DNA of 64,000 bases from JBGPEQ01 sp050180895 (GTDB lineage: Bacteria; Pseudomonadota; Alphaproteobacteria; Dongiales; Dongiaceae): NCBI GenBank assembly GCA_050180895.1, contig JBFXDS010000006.1:1-64000 (forward strand), given 5' to 3'. Shown one piece after another: positions 48,297 to 56,499 of this stretch (the first letter of the stretch is position 1; every line of letters starts with the position of its first letter). The translations under genes and the position numbers were made by a program. Under the pieces are notes generated by a model. That model did not search any database. It was not told the DNA's origin and saw nothing but the letters and a program-made list of their open reading frames with translations.

Positions 48297-49130
48297 TTAT
48301 TGTCCCGAACACTTCATCGCGCCGGGATCCAACCCCCATTTCTCGAACGCCCGCGCCAGCGTCCCATCCGTCTGGAACCGCAAAAGGAGCTCGTTTACCT
48401 TGTCGCGGAGCGCCTCGGAGCCCTCCTTCGGGAAAATGAAGTGGACCGTGGCTTCCTTGCCTCCCGTGTACTTCGGCGGAATCACGGCCGCGATCTCCAC
48501 GGCCTGCGCGAAATCCGCCTGCGTCTTCATGGCCCATCTGATCAGGAAGTCGTCCCAGACGACCGCGTCGACACGGCCGATCGCCAAATCGCGGAGCATG
48601 GGATCGGCCAGATCGAACGTTCGCTCCGTAAATTGGAACTCGCCGCTGAGCTGCTGGAGCGTCAGAGCTTCGGCGGTCCCCCTGACCGACCCTACCGTCT
48701 TGCCCTTCAGATCCTCGAAACTCGATATCCCGGAGCCCTTTCTTGCGGCGACCACTTGAGTCACGCACCAGTACGGGTCGGAATAGCTAAGGATCTTGGC
48801 GCGCTCTTCGGTGTACTGGTGCCCAGCCGCCGAATCGGCCTGACCTCCGTTCAGAGCGTTTGCGAGCGTCGTTTCCTGGAAGAACTTGAACGTGACCTGA
48901 ACGCCAAGCTCATTGCCGATGGCGTGCCAGATATCGATGTCGAAGCCTTCGGGCTCCTGCGTGTCCGGATTGAGGCCCGCCTCCGGAGGAAAGTTGTATG
49001 CGAAGACGCTGAGCTCGCCACGATCGAGGATGGTCTGCAGCCGGTCGCCTTGCGCGAGCGACGCGCTGGTTGCTGAAACGGCGAGCATCCCGGCCAGCAA
49101 CGCCCGCATTACGCCTGTCCTTCTGTGCAT
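48297..49130 (-). CDS. periplasmic amino acid-type substrate-binding protein
   Basis: The 277-residue protein has a signal peptide (to about SLAQGD) and the SBP_bac_3 pattern: LDRGELSVFAYNFPPEAG, GFDIDIWHAIGNELGVQVTFKF, YTEERAKILSYSDPYW, FEDLKGKTVGSVRGT and GRVDAVVWD. The Arg that binds amino-acid carboxylates in many members (in ...TEERA...) is present, but the ligand cannot be named. It is first in the operon and carries an operator-like motif upstream. Confidence 0.9.
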   Translation of the reverse strand: MHRRTGVMRALLAGMLAVSATSASLAQGDRLQTILDRGELSVFAYNFPPEAGLNPDTQEPEGFDIDIWHAIGNELGVQVTFKFFQETTLANALNGGQADSAAGHQYTEERAKILSYSDPYWCVTQVVAARKGSGISSFEDLKGKTVGSVRGTAEALTLQQLSGEFQFTERTFDLADPMLRDLAIGRVDAVVWDDFLIRWAMKTQADFAQAVEIAAVIPPKYTGGKEATVHFIFPKEGSEALRDKVNELLLRFQTDGTLARAFEKWGLDPGAMKCSGQ

Positions 49131-49166
49131 ATCGCCTCTCCCTGCTTCATGAAGTTGATTGTTTTA

Positions 49167-49175
49167 TGTAACGTT
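49167..49175. promoter_or_regulatory. operator-like motif TGTAACGTT upstream of the ABC binding-protein gene
   Basis: TGTAACGTT is part of an imperfect palindrome centred on CG, a layout common for LacI-type operators. A related TGTGAACGT follows at 49190-49199. The same 9 bases occur at 50497-50505 before the enolase-superfamily gene. Confidence 0.5.
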
Positions 49176-49273
49176 CAAGTAGTTTTGTCATGTGAACGTA
49201 TGGCTGTCAATCATCGCCTGCTCGATCGGTTGTTGGACGACGACGGACTCGATGCGGCGCGCGGCGCCGCGAT

Positions 49274-50449
49274 CTATCGCGTCGGGATCCAGGTTATCTC
49301 CGCGTCCTCGTCGAACATCGAATAGAAGCCGTCGTCGCGAAACCGCCGGGCCGCTTCCGCCAGCCGGTCCTGGTCCAGCCTGACGCCCAATCCGGGGACA
49401 TCGGGAATTGCGGCACTGCCGCCGGATATGTCGTGCGGCACGGTCGTCACGTCGCCTCCCAGAAACATCGGGGCATATGCCTGGTGGTCGAGGAGGCAGT
49501 TCGAGCTGGCGCACAGGACATGCATCGACGCCGTCATCGCGATGGTCAGGCCGCTGAAAGCATGATGCACGACAGGCAGACCCGCGATCTCGCACATGCC
49601 AACGGTCCGCCGAAACGCCGAAAGCCCGCCCTCCTGCATCGGATCGGTCACGATCACGTCTGCGGCGCCGCGTCGGATGATCTCGAGGACACGCTGTCCG
49701 GTCCATCCGGATTGATTCGCCCCGATGGGAACCGCGGTGGTGCCGCGGATGCGGCACATGGCATCGAGATCGTCGAGACGAACGGGCTGCTCCACGAACT
49801 CGAGATCATACGGCTCCAGACGGCGCAGCATCCTGACGGCGGTGCCGACCGACCACGATTCATTCGCATCGAGGCGCAGCCGAATCTGCGGGCCGAGCGC
49901 CTCCCGAAGCTTGGCGATGATCTCGACGTCCGCCTCGTCGTCCCATCCTCCCTTGGTGTAGATGGTGCGGAATCCTTTCCGCACCGCCTCTCGAGCCTCA
50001 GCCACCCGCTCGTGAACCGGTGCGCCGGCCTGAGTCCAGTACATGTAGGAGATCCGAGGCCGCAGTTTTCCCCCGAACAGACGGTAGAGCGGGACTCCGA
50101 GATGCTGCCCCAATATGTCCCACATCGCGGTCTCGAGCCCGGCGATGATCAGGTTCCCGGTGCGGGCGAACATGTACCAGCCCCCGACATACATGAGGCG
50201 CCGCACGTTCGCTTCGATGTCGGTCGCCTCGCGACCGATCAGGAGAGGCGTGGCTTCTTCGATCGCGGCCAGAAGGGCCTTCGGGCCGGGTCCTCCGGGC
50301 AGCACCTCGCCGAGGCCGACCCGCCCATCCTCGGTGTGCATCTGAACGATGATGCTGCTCATTCCGCGATGCTCTCCGAAGGCCCAGCGTTCGGGCTTTG
50401 TGAACGGCACGGAGACGGGCGTCGCGACGATCTCGCGGATACGGTTCAT
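49274..50449 (-). CDS. enolase-superfamily enzyme (mandelate racemase/muconate lactonising type)
   Basis: The 391-residue protein has the family capping domain and barrel: GLETAMWDILGQHLGVPLYRLFGG, the metal ligand Asp in RLRLDANESWS, the Glu ligand in EFVEQPVR, a position read as IGANQSGW where a third acidic ligand is normal, and VVHHAFSG where the general-base His of the racemases would lie. The KxK motif is reduced to YTKGG. So it is a proper family member but with an unusual active site; sugar-acid dehydration or epimerisation is a guess from the neighbours. Confidence 0.85.
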   Translation of the reverse strand: MNRIREIVATPVSVPFTKPERWAFGEHRGMSSIIVQMHTEDGRVGLGEVLPGGPGPKALLAAIEEATPLLIGREATDIEANVRRLMYVGGWYMFARTGNLIIAGLETAMWDILGQHLGVPLYRLFGGKLRPRISYMYWTQAGAPVHERVAEAREAVRKGFRTIYTKGGWDDEADVEIIAKLREALGPQIRLRLDANESWSVGTAVRMLRRLEPYDLEFVEQPVRLDDLDAMCRIRGTTAVPIGANQSGWTGQRVLEIIRRGAADVIVTDPMQEGGLSAFRRTVGMCEIAGLPVVHHAFSGLTIAMTASMHVLCASSNCLLDHQAYAPMFLGGDVTTVPHDISGGSAAIPDVPGLGVRLDQDRLAEAARRFRDDGFYSMFDEDAEITWIPTR

Positions 50450-50496
50450 GGGGTGCCTTCGGTCGCTCCTGCAGGCGCAGCCACATTGGCAACTAC

Positions 50497-50505
50497 TGTA
50501 ACGTT
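50497..50505. promoter_or_regulatory. operator-like motif TGTAACGTT in the divergent racemase/DapA-like gap
   Basis: Identical to the motif at 49167-49175 and extended to ACTGTAACGTTAAATT, which contains the perfect palindrome TAACGTTA. It lies about 50 bases upstream of the minus-strand enolase-superfamily gene and could also affect the plus-strand gene at 50701. Confidence 0.5.
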
Positions 50506-50700
50506 AAATTAGAGTCAAGAAGGATATCGTGCCCGCCTGTGTCGGCCGGCGTGGGGGAGTCCCACCGACCGATGGGTTACGTCGGCCGGCTCGAGGCCCT
50601 CATGCCCCTTGCGGGAGGCTTCGAGTCGCGGTCATATCCCGCGGTCGCAACGGGAGGGCGGGAGGCGCAAGCGCGCGCTCCCGAAGAGCAGAGGAGAACC

Positions 50701-51603
50701 ATGGCGGACATCCACGGCATCAACATCGCGATGCAGACGCCGTTCGATCGGGCGGGCGCGCTGGATTTCAGGCGCTACGAAGAGCTGATCGACATCTATG
50801 CCGAGGCCGGCGTGCACGGCTTCGTGCTCAGCGCCGGCACCGGCCAGCACGCCTACATCACCGAGGCCGAATGCGCGAAGATGTTCCAACTCGGCGCCAA
50901 GCGCATCGGCGACCGCGCCAGGGTGATCTGCCAGACCTCCGCCCTCAACCTCGACGAGGTGATCCGCCGCTCGAAGACCGCGGAGGACGCCGGCGCCGAC
51001 GCGGTGATGATCCTGCCGCCCTTCTTCGAGGGGCCGACCCACGATGACGGCATCGTCGCCTTCTACGAGCGCATCGACCGCGCGGTCGGCATCGACATCA
51101 TCGGCTACAACATCCCGGCCGCGACAAAGATCGAGCTGACGCCGCGCCTGTTCCGGCGCCTGTCGCAGCTCGCGCACTTCAACTACATCAAGGACAGCTG
51201 CAACGACCTGTGCAAGCAGCAGGCGCTGATCGCTACCGGGGGCAAGGTGCTGAACGGCGCCGATCCCATCGCCCCCTTCTCCTTCACCGCCGGCTGCGCC
51301 GGCGCCATCTGGGGCGGCGTCAATTTCATGCCGCGCGAGGCGGTGCGGCTGTGGGACCTGGTGAAGGCCGGCAAGACCGCCGAGGCGATGGCGCTGTGGG
51401 CCTGCATGTTTCCGGCCGCGGCCTATTGCTGGCAGGGCGACTACAACCCGGCGGTGAAGGCGGCCTGCCGCATCATGGGCTATGACGGCGGCACCTTGCG
51501 CGCGCCGGTCTGCGAGCTAGGCCCGGAAGCGGTGGCCGAGCTCGAGCAGGCGCTGGCCCCGCTCAAGGCGCTGCGCGCGGAGGCACGCGCCGCCGCCCAG
51601 TAG
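50701..51603 (+). CDS. DapA-family aldolase/lyase (first of two)
   Basis: The 300-residue protein of the dihydrodipicolinate synthase/N-acetylneuraminate lyase family has the Schiff-base Lys in FNYIKDSCND, the Tyr in IIGYNIPA and a barrel opening INIAMQTPFDRAGALDF. The usual GTTGE loop reads SAGTGQH, so substrate binding differs from true DapA. Such enzymes commonly cleave 2-keto-3-deoxy sugar acids. The ATG has AGGAG 6 bases upstream. It is divergent from the enolase-superfamily gene. Confidence 0.85.
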   Translation: MADIHGINIAMQTPFDRAGALDFRRYEELIDIYAEAGVHGFVLSAGTGQHAYITEAECAKMFQLGAKRIGDRARVICQTSALNLDEVIRRSKTAEDAGADAVMILPPFFEGPTHDDGIVAFYERIDRAVGIDIIGYNIPAATKIELTPRLFRRLSQLAHFNYIKDSCNDLCKQQALIATGGKVLNGADPIAPFSFTAGCAGAIWGGVNFMPREAVRLWDLVKAGKTAEAMALWACMFPAAAYCWQGDYNPAVKAACRIMGYDGGTLRAPVCELGPEAVAELEQALAPLKALRAEARAAAQ

Positions 51604-51608
51604 AGGCG

Positions 51609-52553
51609 TCAGCGCGGCAGCGTCGCCGCCAGCCGCCGGAAATCGGCGACCAGCCGCTGCTCGTCGGCGAACGGCAGTTCCGCCATCGGCGGCACCACGC
51701 GCCGCCAAGCGGGGTCGCCGGTCTGGTCCGCCGTGACCGCCTTGATGGCGGGGATGAAGGGGCCACGCGAGAGCAGGCCGTCGACCGCCCGCAGGAACGG
51801 CAGGTAGCGCCGGCGGTCGGCCAGGCTCCAGCCGTCGCTCATCAGCCGCATCAATCGCGGGACGACGTTGGCCAGGCCGCAGATCGTGCCGGCGCCGGCG
51901 CTGCCGAGCACGGCCGGCACATGCGTCTCGGTGCCGGTGTAGATGGCGAGATGGGAGAAGCGGCGCAGCAGGTCCTCGGTGAAGCCGAGGTCGCCGCCGC
52001 TGTCCTTCACGCCGGCGACGATGCGCGGATAGCGCTCGCTCAGCCGGCGGATCACCCGCGGCAGGATGGGAACGCCGCAGATCTCCGGAAAGTGATAGAG
52101 GTAGAGCCGCAGGTCGTCGCGCCCGATCCGGTCGATGACGGTGGCGTAGAACCGGAAGGTGCCGTCCTCGCCAATGCCGCTGCGGTAGAGGCAGGGCGGC
52201 ATCAGCAGAACGGCGGCGCCCTGCGCCGCCGCATGCGATGCCAGGGTCGCCATGTCGGGCAGGGTGAGGGCGCCGGCGGAGACGATCAGCCGCGCCGCGT
52301 CCAGTCCGCCGGCGATCACGCTCTCCAGCACCCGCTGCCGGTCGGCCACGCAGAATTCGGGGCCTTCGCCCGTCGTGCCGAAGAGGGCGATGCCGTCGCA
52401 GCCCTCGGCGAGGAGCTGGCGGCAACGCTCGGCCAGGGTCGCCGGCGCCGGGCGGAACTCGGCGTCGAGCGGCGTCGCCACGGCGGCAATGACGGCAGTG
52501 CGGGACGGCAGGCCGGACACCCGGTGCAACTCCTGCGGCTCACGGTCGAGCAT
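51609..52553 (-). CDS. DapA-family aldolase/lyase (second of two)
   Basis: The 314-residue protein carries the canonical ALFGTTGEGPEF loop, YHFPEICGVPI with the Tyr and VAGVKDSGGD with the Schiff-base Lys. It is a more typical DHDPS/NAL-family lyase than its neighbour and shares the two-gene arrangement but on the opposite strand; their stop codons are 5 bases apart. The ATG at 52553 lacks a strong ribosome site, so a start a few codons later (GTG, VSGLPS) is possible. It is divergent from the gntR gene. Confidence 0.85.
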   Translation of the reverse strand: MLDREPQELHRVSGLPSRTAVIAAVATPLDAEFRPAPATLAERCRQLLAEGCDGIALFGTTGEGPEFCVADRQRVLESVIAGGLDAARLIVSAGALTLPDMATLASHAAAQGAAVLLMPPCLYRSGIGEDGTFRFYATVIDRIGRDDLRLYLYHFPEICGVPILPRVIRRLSERYPRIVAGVKDSGGDLGFTEDLLRRFSHLAIYTGTETHVPAVLGSAGAGTICGLANVVPRLMRLMSDGWSLADRRRYLPFLRAVDGLLSRGPFIPAIKAVTADQTGDPAWRRVVPPMAELPFADEQRLVADFRRLAATLPR

Positions 52554-52591
52554 CGATGGACCGGCGGCGACATCTTCCCGGCCTCCCGGCT

Positions 52592-52605
52592 GATTGTCAA
52601 CAATC
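52592..52605. promoter_or_regulatory. GntR-type operator between the second lyase and gntR
   Basis: GATTGT-CA-ACAATC is an inverted repeat with perfect 6-base arms and contains the TTGT-N2-ACAA core typical of FCD-type GntR operators. It lies in the 117-base gap between the divergent lyase and gntR genes, the expected place for control of both. Confidence 0.65.
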
Positions 52606-52670
52606 GAGCCTTGACCGGCGATGATCCCACATGCCAGCATTCGCGTGCAGTTCCGGGGGACGCGCGCGAG

Positions 52671-53387
52671 ATGACGGCGATCGACCTCAAGCTCTCCAAG
52701 CGGCGGCTCGACGGCCAGGCCGCCGACGTGCTGCGCGAGCAGATCCTGAGCGGCCGCTTCGCGCCGGGCCTGCGGCTCGTCGAGGCGGCCCTGGCCGAGC
52801 GGCTCGGCGTGAGCCGCGGCACCGTGCGCGCGGCGCTCAGCGAGCTGGCGCATGAGGGCCTGGTGTCCCAGGTCGCCTATACCAAGTGGATGGTGCCGGA
52901 GTTCTCGGCCGAGGACGCCTGGGAGCTCTACACCCTGCGCGGCAGCCTTGAGGGGCTGGCGGCGAAGCTGGCCGCCGAACGGCGCACGCCCGAAACGACG
53001 AAGCTGCTCGCCGACGCCTATGCGAGCCTCGACGCCGCGGTCGCCACCGGCCGGCGCAACGCGGTGGCCACGGCCGACCTGGCGCTGCACAAGACCATCG
53101 TCGCCATCACCGGCCACCGGCGCCTGATCGGCCAGTATAAGCTGCTCGAGCAGCAGGTGCGGCACTACATCGCCACCTCGAACGCCGACATCATCGATCT
53201 GCACGAGCTGCTCGAGCAGCATCAGCCGATCGTGAAGGCGATCGCTGCCGGCGATGCCGCGCGGGCCGAACGGCTTGCGCGCGAGCACAACCTGCCCGAA
53301 GTGCGCAAGTTCGCGGCCGAGCGCGCGCGCTCGGCCGGCCAGGAAGAGGCCGCGGACCCGCCCAAGGTCCGCGTCAGCCGCCGATAG
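52671..53387 (+). CDS. GntR-family (FCD) transcriptional regulator
   Basis: The 238-residue protein has the winged helix (AADVLREQILSGRFAPGLRLVEAALAERLGVSRGTVRAALSELAHEGLV) and the all-helical FCD domain (ALHKTIVAITGHRRL with metal-type His, HELLEQHQPIVKAIAAGDAARAERLAREH). FCD regulators sense organic or sugar acids. It is the likely regulator of the TRAP-aldehyde dehydrogenase genes downstream and the lyase upstream. Confidence 0.92.
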   Translation: MTAIDLKLSKRRLDGQAADVLREQILSGRFAPGLRLVEAALAERLGVSRGTVRAALSELAHEGLVSQVAYTKWMVPEFSAEDAWELYTLRGSLEGLAAKLAAERRTPETTKLLADAYASLDAAVATGRRNAVATADLALHKTIVAITGHRRLIGQYKLLEQQVRHYIATSNADIIDLHELLEQHQPIVKAIAAGDAARAERLAREHNLPEVRKFAAERARSAGQEEAADPPKVRVSRR

Positions 53388-53417
53388 ACAGGGAAACGCC
53401 AACAAAGGGAGGCAGAT

Positions 53418-54440
53418 ATGAAGGCAGATACCAAGCATCCGAAGACACTGGGCCGCAGGTCGTTCCTCGCGGCCGGCGCGGCGGCCGTCGCCATGCCCGT
53501 CGGCCTGCGGCAGGCCCGCGCTGCCAAGACGTTCCGCGTCTCGACGCCGGGGACGGCCGAGGAATGGCAGTCCAAGGCGCTCGGCGTGTTCAAGGGCGAG
53601 CTGGACAAGGCCGCGCCCGGCGCCTTCGACGTGCAGCTGCATTTCAACGGCACGCTGTTCGCCCAGGGCACCGAGATCGAGGCCATGCAGCGCGGCAACC
53701 TCGAATGCGCGCTGACATCGCCGCAGGACATCACCAACTTCATCGGCGAGTACTCCATCTTCACCAACGGCTATCTGATGCGCGACGCGGCCCACCTCGA
53801 CGCCGTCTATGACGGCGAGGTCGGCGACGAGTACAAGGCGCGCGTGTCCCAGGACGTCGGCCTGCATATCGTGCGCAGCCAGTATCTCGGCACGCGCCAC
53901 GTCATCCTGCGCGCGCCGCGCGACGTGAAGACGCCGGCCGACATGGCCGGGCTGAAGCTGCGCATGCCCGGCTCGGAGACCTGGCAGTTCCTCGGCAACG
54001 CCCTCGGCGCCAACGCCACGCCGCTGGCCTTCGAGGAGGTCTATCTCGCCATGCAGACCGGCACCATCGACGGCCTGGAGAACCCGCTCGCCGACGCGAT
54101 CGCCGCCAAGTTCTACGAGGTCTCGAAGCAGGTCGTCCTCACCTCGCACATGGTGGCCAACGTGTTCTTCACCCTGTCGAACGGCTTCTGGGACGGCCTC
54201 TCGGAGGACGAGCGGAAGGCGATCGAGGCCGCCGAGGCCGTCGCCAAGAAGCACAATGACGAGGGCGTGCTGGCGACCGAGAAGGACGCGGCCGCCTTCT
54301 TCGAAGGCAAGGGCGTCGCGGTCACGACGCCGGACGTCGCCGCCTTCCGCGACCAGGTACAGAAGAAGTTCCTCGAATCGGATTTCGCCAAGAGCTGGCC
54401 GCCGGGGATGCTGGATCGCATCAACAAGGCCGGCGCCTGA
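53418..54440 (+). CDS. dctP: TRAP transporter substrate-binding protein DctP
   Basis: The 340-residue protein has a Tat-type signal (LGRRSFLAAGAAA) and the DctP pattern: FRVSTPGTAEEWQSKALGVFKGELDK, GTEIEAMQRGNLE, LKLRMPGSETWQFLGNALGANATPLAFEEVYLAMQTGTIDGLENP, where the Arg binds the carboxylate of the ligand. It binds an organic or sugar acid in the periplasm for the DctQM membrane pair. GGGAGG precedes the ATG. Confidence 0.93.
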   Translation: MKADTKHPKTLGRRSFLAAGAAAVAMPVGLRQARAAKTFRVSTPGTAEEWQSKALGVFKGELDKAAPGAFDVQLHFNGTLFAQGTEIEAMQRGNLECALTSPQDITNFIGEYSIFTNGYLMRDAAHLDAVYDGEVGDEYKARVSQDVGLHIVRSQYLGTRHVILRAPRDVKTPADMAGLKLRMPGSETWQFLGNALGANATPLAFEEVYLAMQTGTIDGLENPLADAIAAKFYEVSKQVVLTSHMVANVFFTLSNGFWDGLSEDERKAIEAAEAVAKKHNDEGVLATEKDAAAFFEGKGVAVTTPDVAAFRDQVQKKFLESDFAKSWPPGMLDRINKAGA

Positions 54441-54470
54441 GCCCATCCCGGACGCCGGCAAGGCCGGCCG

Positions 54471-54944
54471 ATGGGGAAGGTGCCGCTGAGGCGGGGCGCC
54501 GAACTGGTCGCGGCCGCGCTGTTCGCGGCCATGTTCGGCGCCTTCATGATCCAGATCGTCAGCCGCTACGTCTTCAACCACCCGGTGCAGTGGTCGCTCG
54601 AGCTCTGCTCGCTCGGTTACATCTGGCTGGTGTTCTGGTCGTCCGACCTGCTCGCGGAGGAGCGCCAGCACATCCGCTTCGACCTCCTCTACAGGACGCT
54701 GGGGCGGCAGTCGCGCCGGTTCGTCGCCGTCACCAACACCGCCGCCCTCGGCCTCGTCTTCCTCATCGGGCTGCCCTGGAGCCTCGAATACATCTCCTTC
54801 ATGGGCCGGCGCAGCACCCTGGTCCTGCACGTCCCGCTCGACATCGCCTACGCCTGCTTCGGCGTCTTCATGGTCGCCGTGATCGTCAATGCCGGCCTCC
54901 GCCTGAGGCGCCTGCTCGGCCCCTCCTGGCCGCAGCATCTCTGA
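54471..54944 (+). CDS. dctQ: TRAP transporter small permease DctQ
   Basis: The 157-residue protein has four helices (starting LVAAALFAAMFGAFMIQIVSRYVF) and the family pattern LEELCSLGYIWLVFWSSDLLAEERQHIRFDLLY in slightly altered form. It partners DctM. A REP-like element (55001-55086) separates it from dctM, which is unusual because the two subunits are normally encoded side by side. Confidence 0.9.
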   Translation: MGKVPLRRGAELVAAALFAAMFGAFMIQIVSRYVFNHPVQWSLELCSLGYIWLVFWSSDLLAEERQHIRFDLLYRTLGRQSRRFVAVTNTAALGLVFLIGLPWSLEYISFMGRRSTLVLHVPLDIAYACFGVFMVAVIVNAGLRLRRLLGPSWPQHL

Positions 54945-55000
54945 GCATGATCCGCTGTGCCTGAACGCACTTCCATCGGTACGCGACTGGGATCGACGTG

Positions 55001-55086
55001 GTGCGTCCTTCGACAAGCTCAAGATGAGGAGCCTTTCTTCGTGCCACGAAGATTCGTCCTCATCTTGAGCTTGTCGAAGGACGCAG
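55001..55086. repeat. REP-like palindromic element, copy 5 (inside the TRAP operon)
   Basis: Intact arms (GTGCGTCCTTCGACAAGCTC on the left, ending TCGAAGGACGCA on the right) with the inner TTCGTGCCACGAA. It fills most of the 230-base gap between dctQ and dctM. Confidence 0.9.
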
Positions 55087-55174
55087 GATGGTCATGCCGA
55101 GCGGCGAGACGTGAATGTCCGATCGGTTTCGTGGGCGCGGCGAATTCCGATCAGATCATGCTCGGGACCGCCCC

Positions 55175-56482
55175 ATGAGCTTCGCCGCCATCGCGATGTT
55201 CGCGCTCTTCTTCTACTGGGCGGCGGTCGGCATGCCGATCGGCCACGCGATGCTGGCGGCCTGCTTCGTCTATCTCTTCATCTCCGGCCAGGACATCGGG
55301 CTGGTCGCCTCGCAGAGCCTCAACGGCCTGTTCAACAGCTTCGTACTGATCGCCGTTCCGCTGTTCATCTTGTCCGCCGACATCATGAACGCCAGCAAGA
55401 TCACCGACCGGCTGTTCCAGTTCGCCAACCTGCTGGTCGGCCGCCTGCGCGGCGGGCTGGCGCATGTCAACGTCGTCGCCAGCATCATCTTCTCCGGCAT
55501 GAGCGGCAGCGCGCTCGCCGACGCGGCCGGGCCCGGCAAGCTGGAGGTGGACATGATGGTGAAGGCCGGCTATGCGCCCGGCTTCGCCGCCGCCCTCAGC
55601 ACCACCTCCGCCATCATCGGCCCGATCATCCCGCCATCGATCCCGATGGTGCTCTACGGCCTCGTTTCCAACACCTCGATCCTCTACCTCTTCATCGGCG
55701 GCATCATCCCGGGACTGCTGCTCGGCCTCGCCCAGATGGGCGTCATCGCCGCGATCGCCAAGAAGCGCAACTTCCCGGTCGAGCCTGTGCCGACCCGGCG
55801 GGAAGCCGTGCGCACCGTCGGCGACGCGACGCCAGCGCTGCTGCTGCCGGTGATCATGCTCGGCGGCATCTATTCGGGCGCGGTCACGCCGACGGAGGCG
55901 GCCGCGGTCGCCGCCGCCTACGCCCTGCTGCTCGCCCTCTTCTGGTACCGCACGCTCGACCTTCGGGGATTCGTGAACGTGCTCGTCGAGTCCGCCCGCT
56001 CCACCGGCGTCGTCGCCATCACCATCGCCGGCGCGCTGGTCATGAACTGGGTCGTGGCCGCCGAGCAGCTGCCGGCGGTGCTGGGCGGCTGGATGCTGCA
56101 TATGGACGTCTCGCCGCTCGGCTTCCTGCTGATGGTCAACGTCCTGTTCCTGGCGCTCGGCTGCTTCCTCGACACCCTGCTGATGCTGCTGATCATCGTG
56201 CCGATGCTGATGCCGACCGTTCACGCCCTCGGCATCGATCCCGTGCATTTCGGCGTCGTCGCCGTGGTCAACATGATGATCGGGCTGGTGACGCCGCCCA
56301 TGGGCGAGCTGCTGTTCCTGATCAGCGGCGTCTCCGGCATCGAGCTGCATTCGATCATGCGGGAGCTGTGGCAGTTCCTGGTGGTGCTGATCGTCCTGCT
56401 GTTCGTCTTCGTCTTCGTGCCGGAGCTGACCCTGTGGCTGCCGGAGCAGGCCGGCTACATTCCCGTGCGCCCGGACGGGTAA
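55175..56482 (+). CDS. dctM: TRAP transporter large permease DctM
   Basis: The 435-residue protein has about 12 hydrophobic segments and the family pattern VPLFILSADIMNASKITDRLFQFANLLVGRLRGGLAHVNVVASIIFSGMSGSALADAAGPG and IIPPSIPMVLYG. It forms the sodium-driven channel with DctQ. The ATG at 55175 is the family start; the frame upstream is repeat-derived. Confidence 0.93.
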   Translation: MSFAAIAMFALFFYWAAVGMPIGHAMLAACFVYLFISGQDIGLVASQSLNGLFNSFVLIAVPLFILSADIMNASKITDRLFQFANLLVGRLRGGLAHVNVVASIIFSGMSGSALADAAGPGKLEVDMMVKAGYAPGFAAALSTTSAIIGPIIPPSIPMVLYGLVSNTSILYLFIGGIIPGLLLGLAQMGVIAAIAKKRNFPVEPVPTRREAVRTVGDATPALLLPVIMLGGIYSGAVTPTEAAAVAAAYALLLALFWYRTLDLRGFVNVLVESARSTGVVAITIAGALVMNWVVAAEQLPAVLGGWMLHMDVSPLGFLLMVNVLFLALGCFLDTLLMLLIIVPMLMPTVHALGIDPVHFGVVAVVNMMIGLVTPPMGELLFLISGVSGIELHSIMRELWQFLVVLIVLLFVFVFVPELTLWLPEQAGYIPVRPDG

Positions 56483-56499
56483 CCAACAGAGGTGAACCG

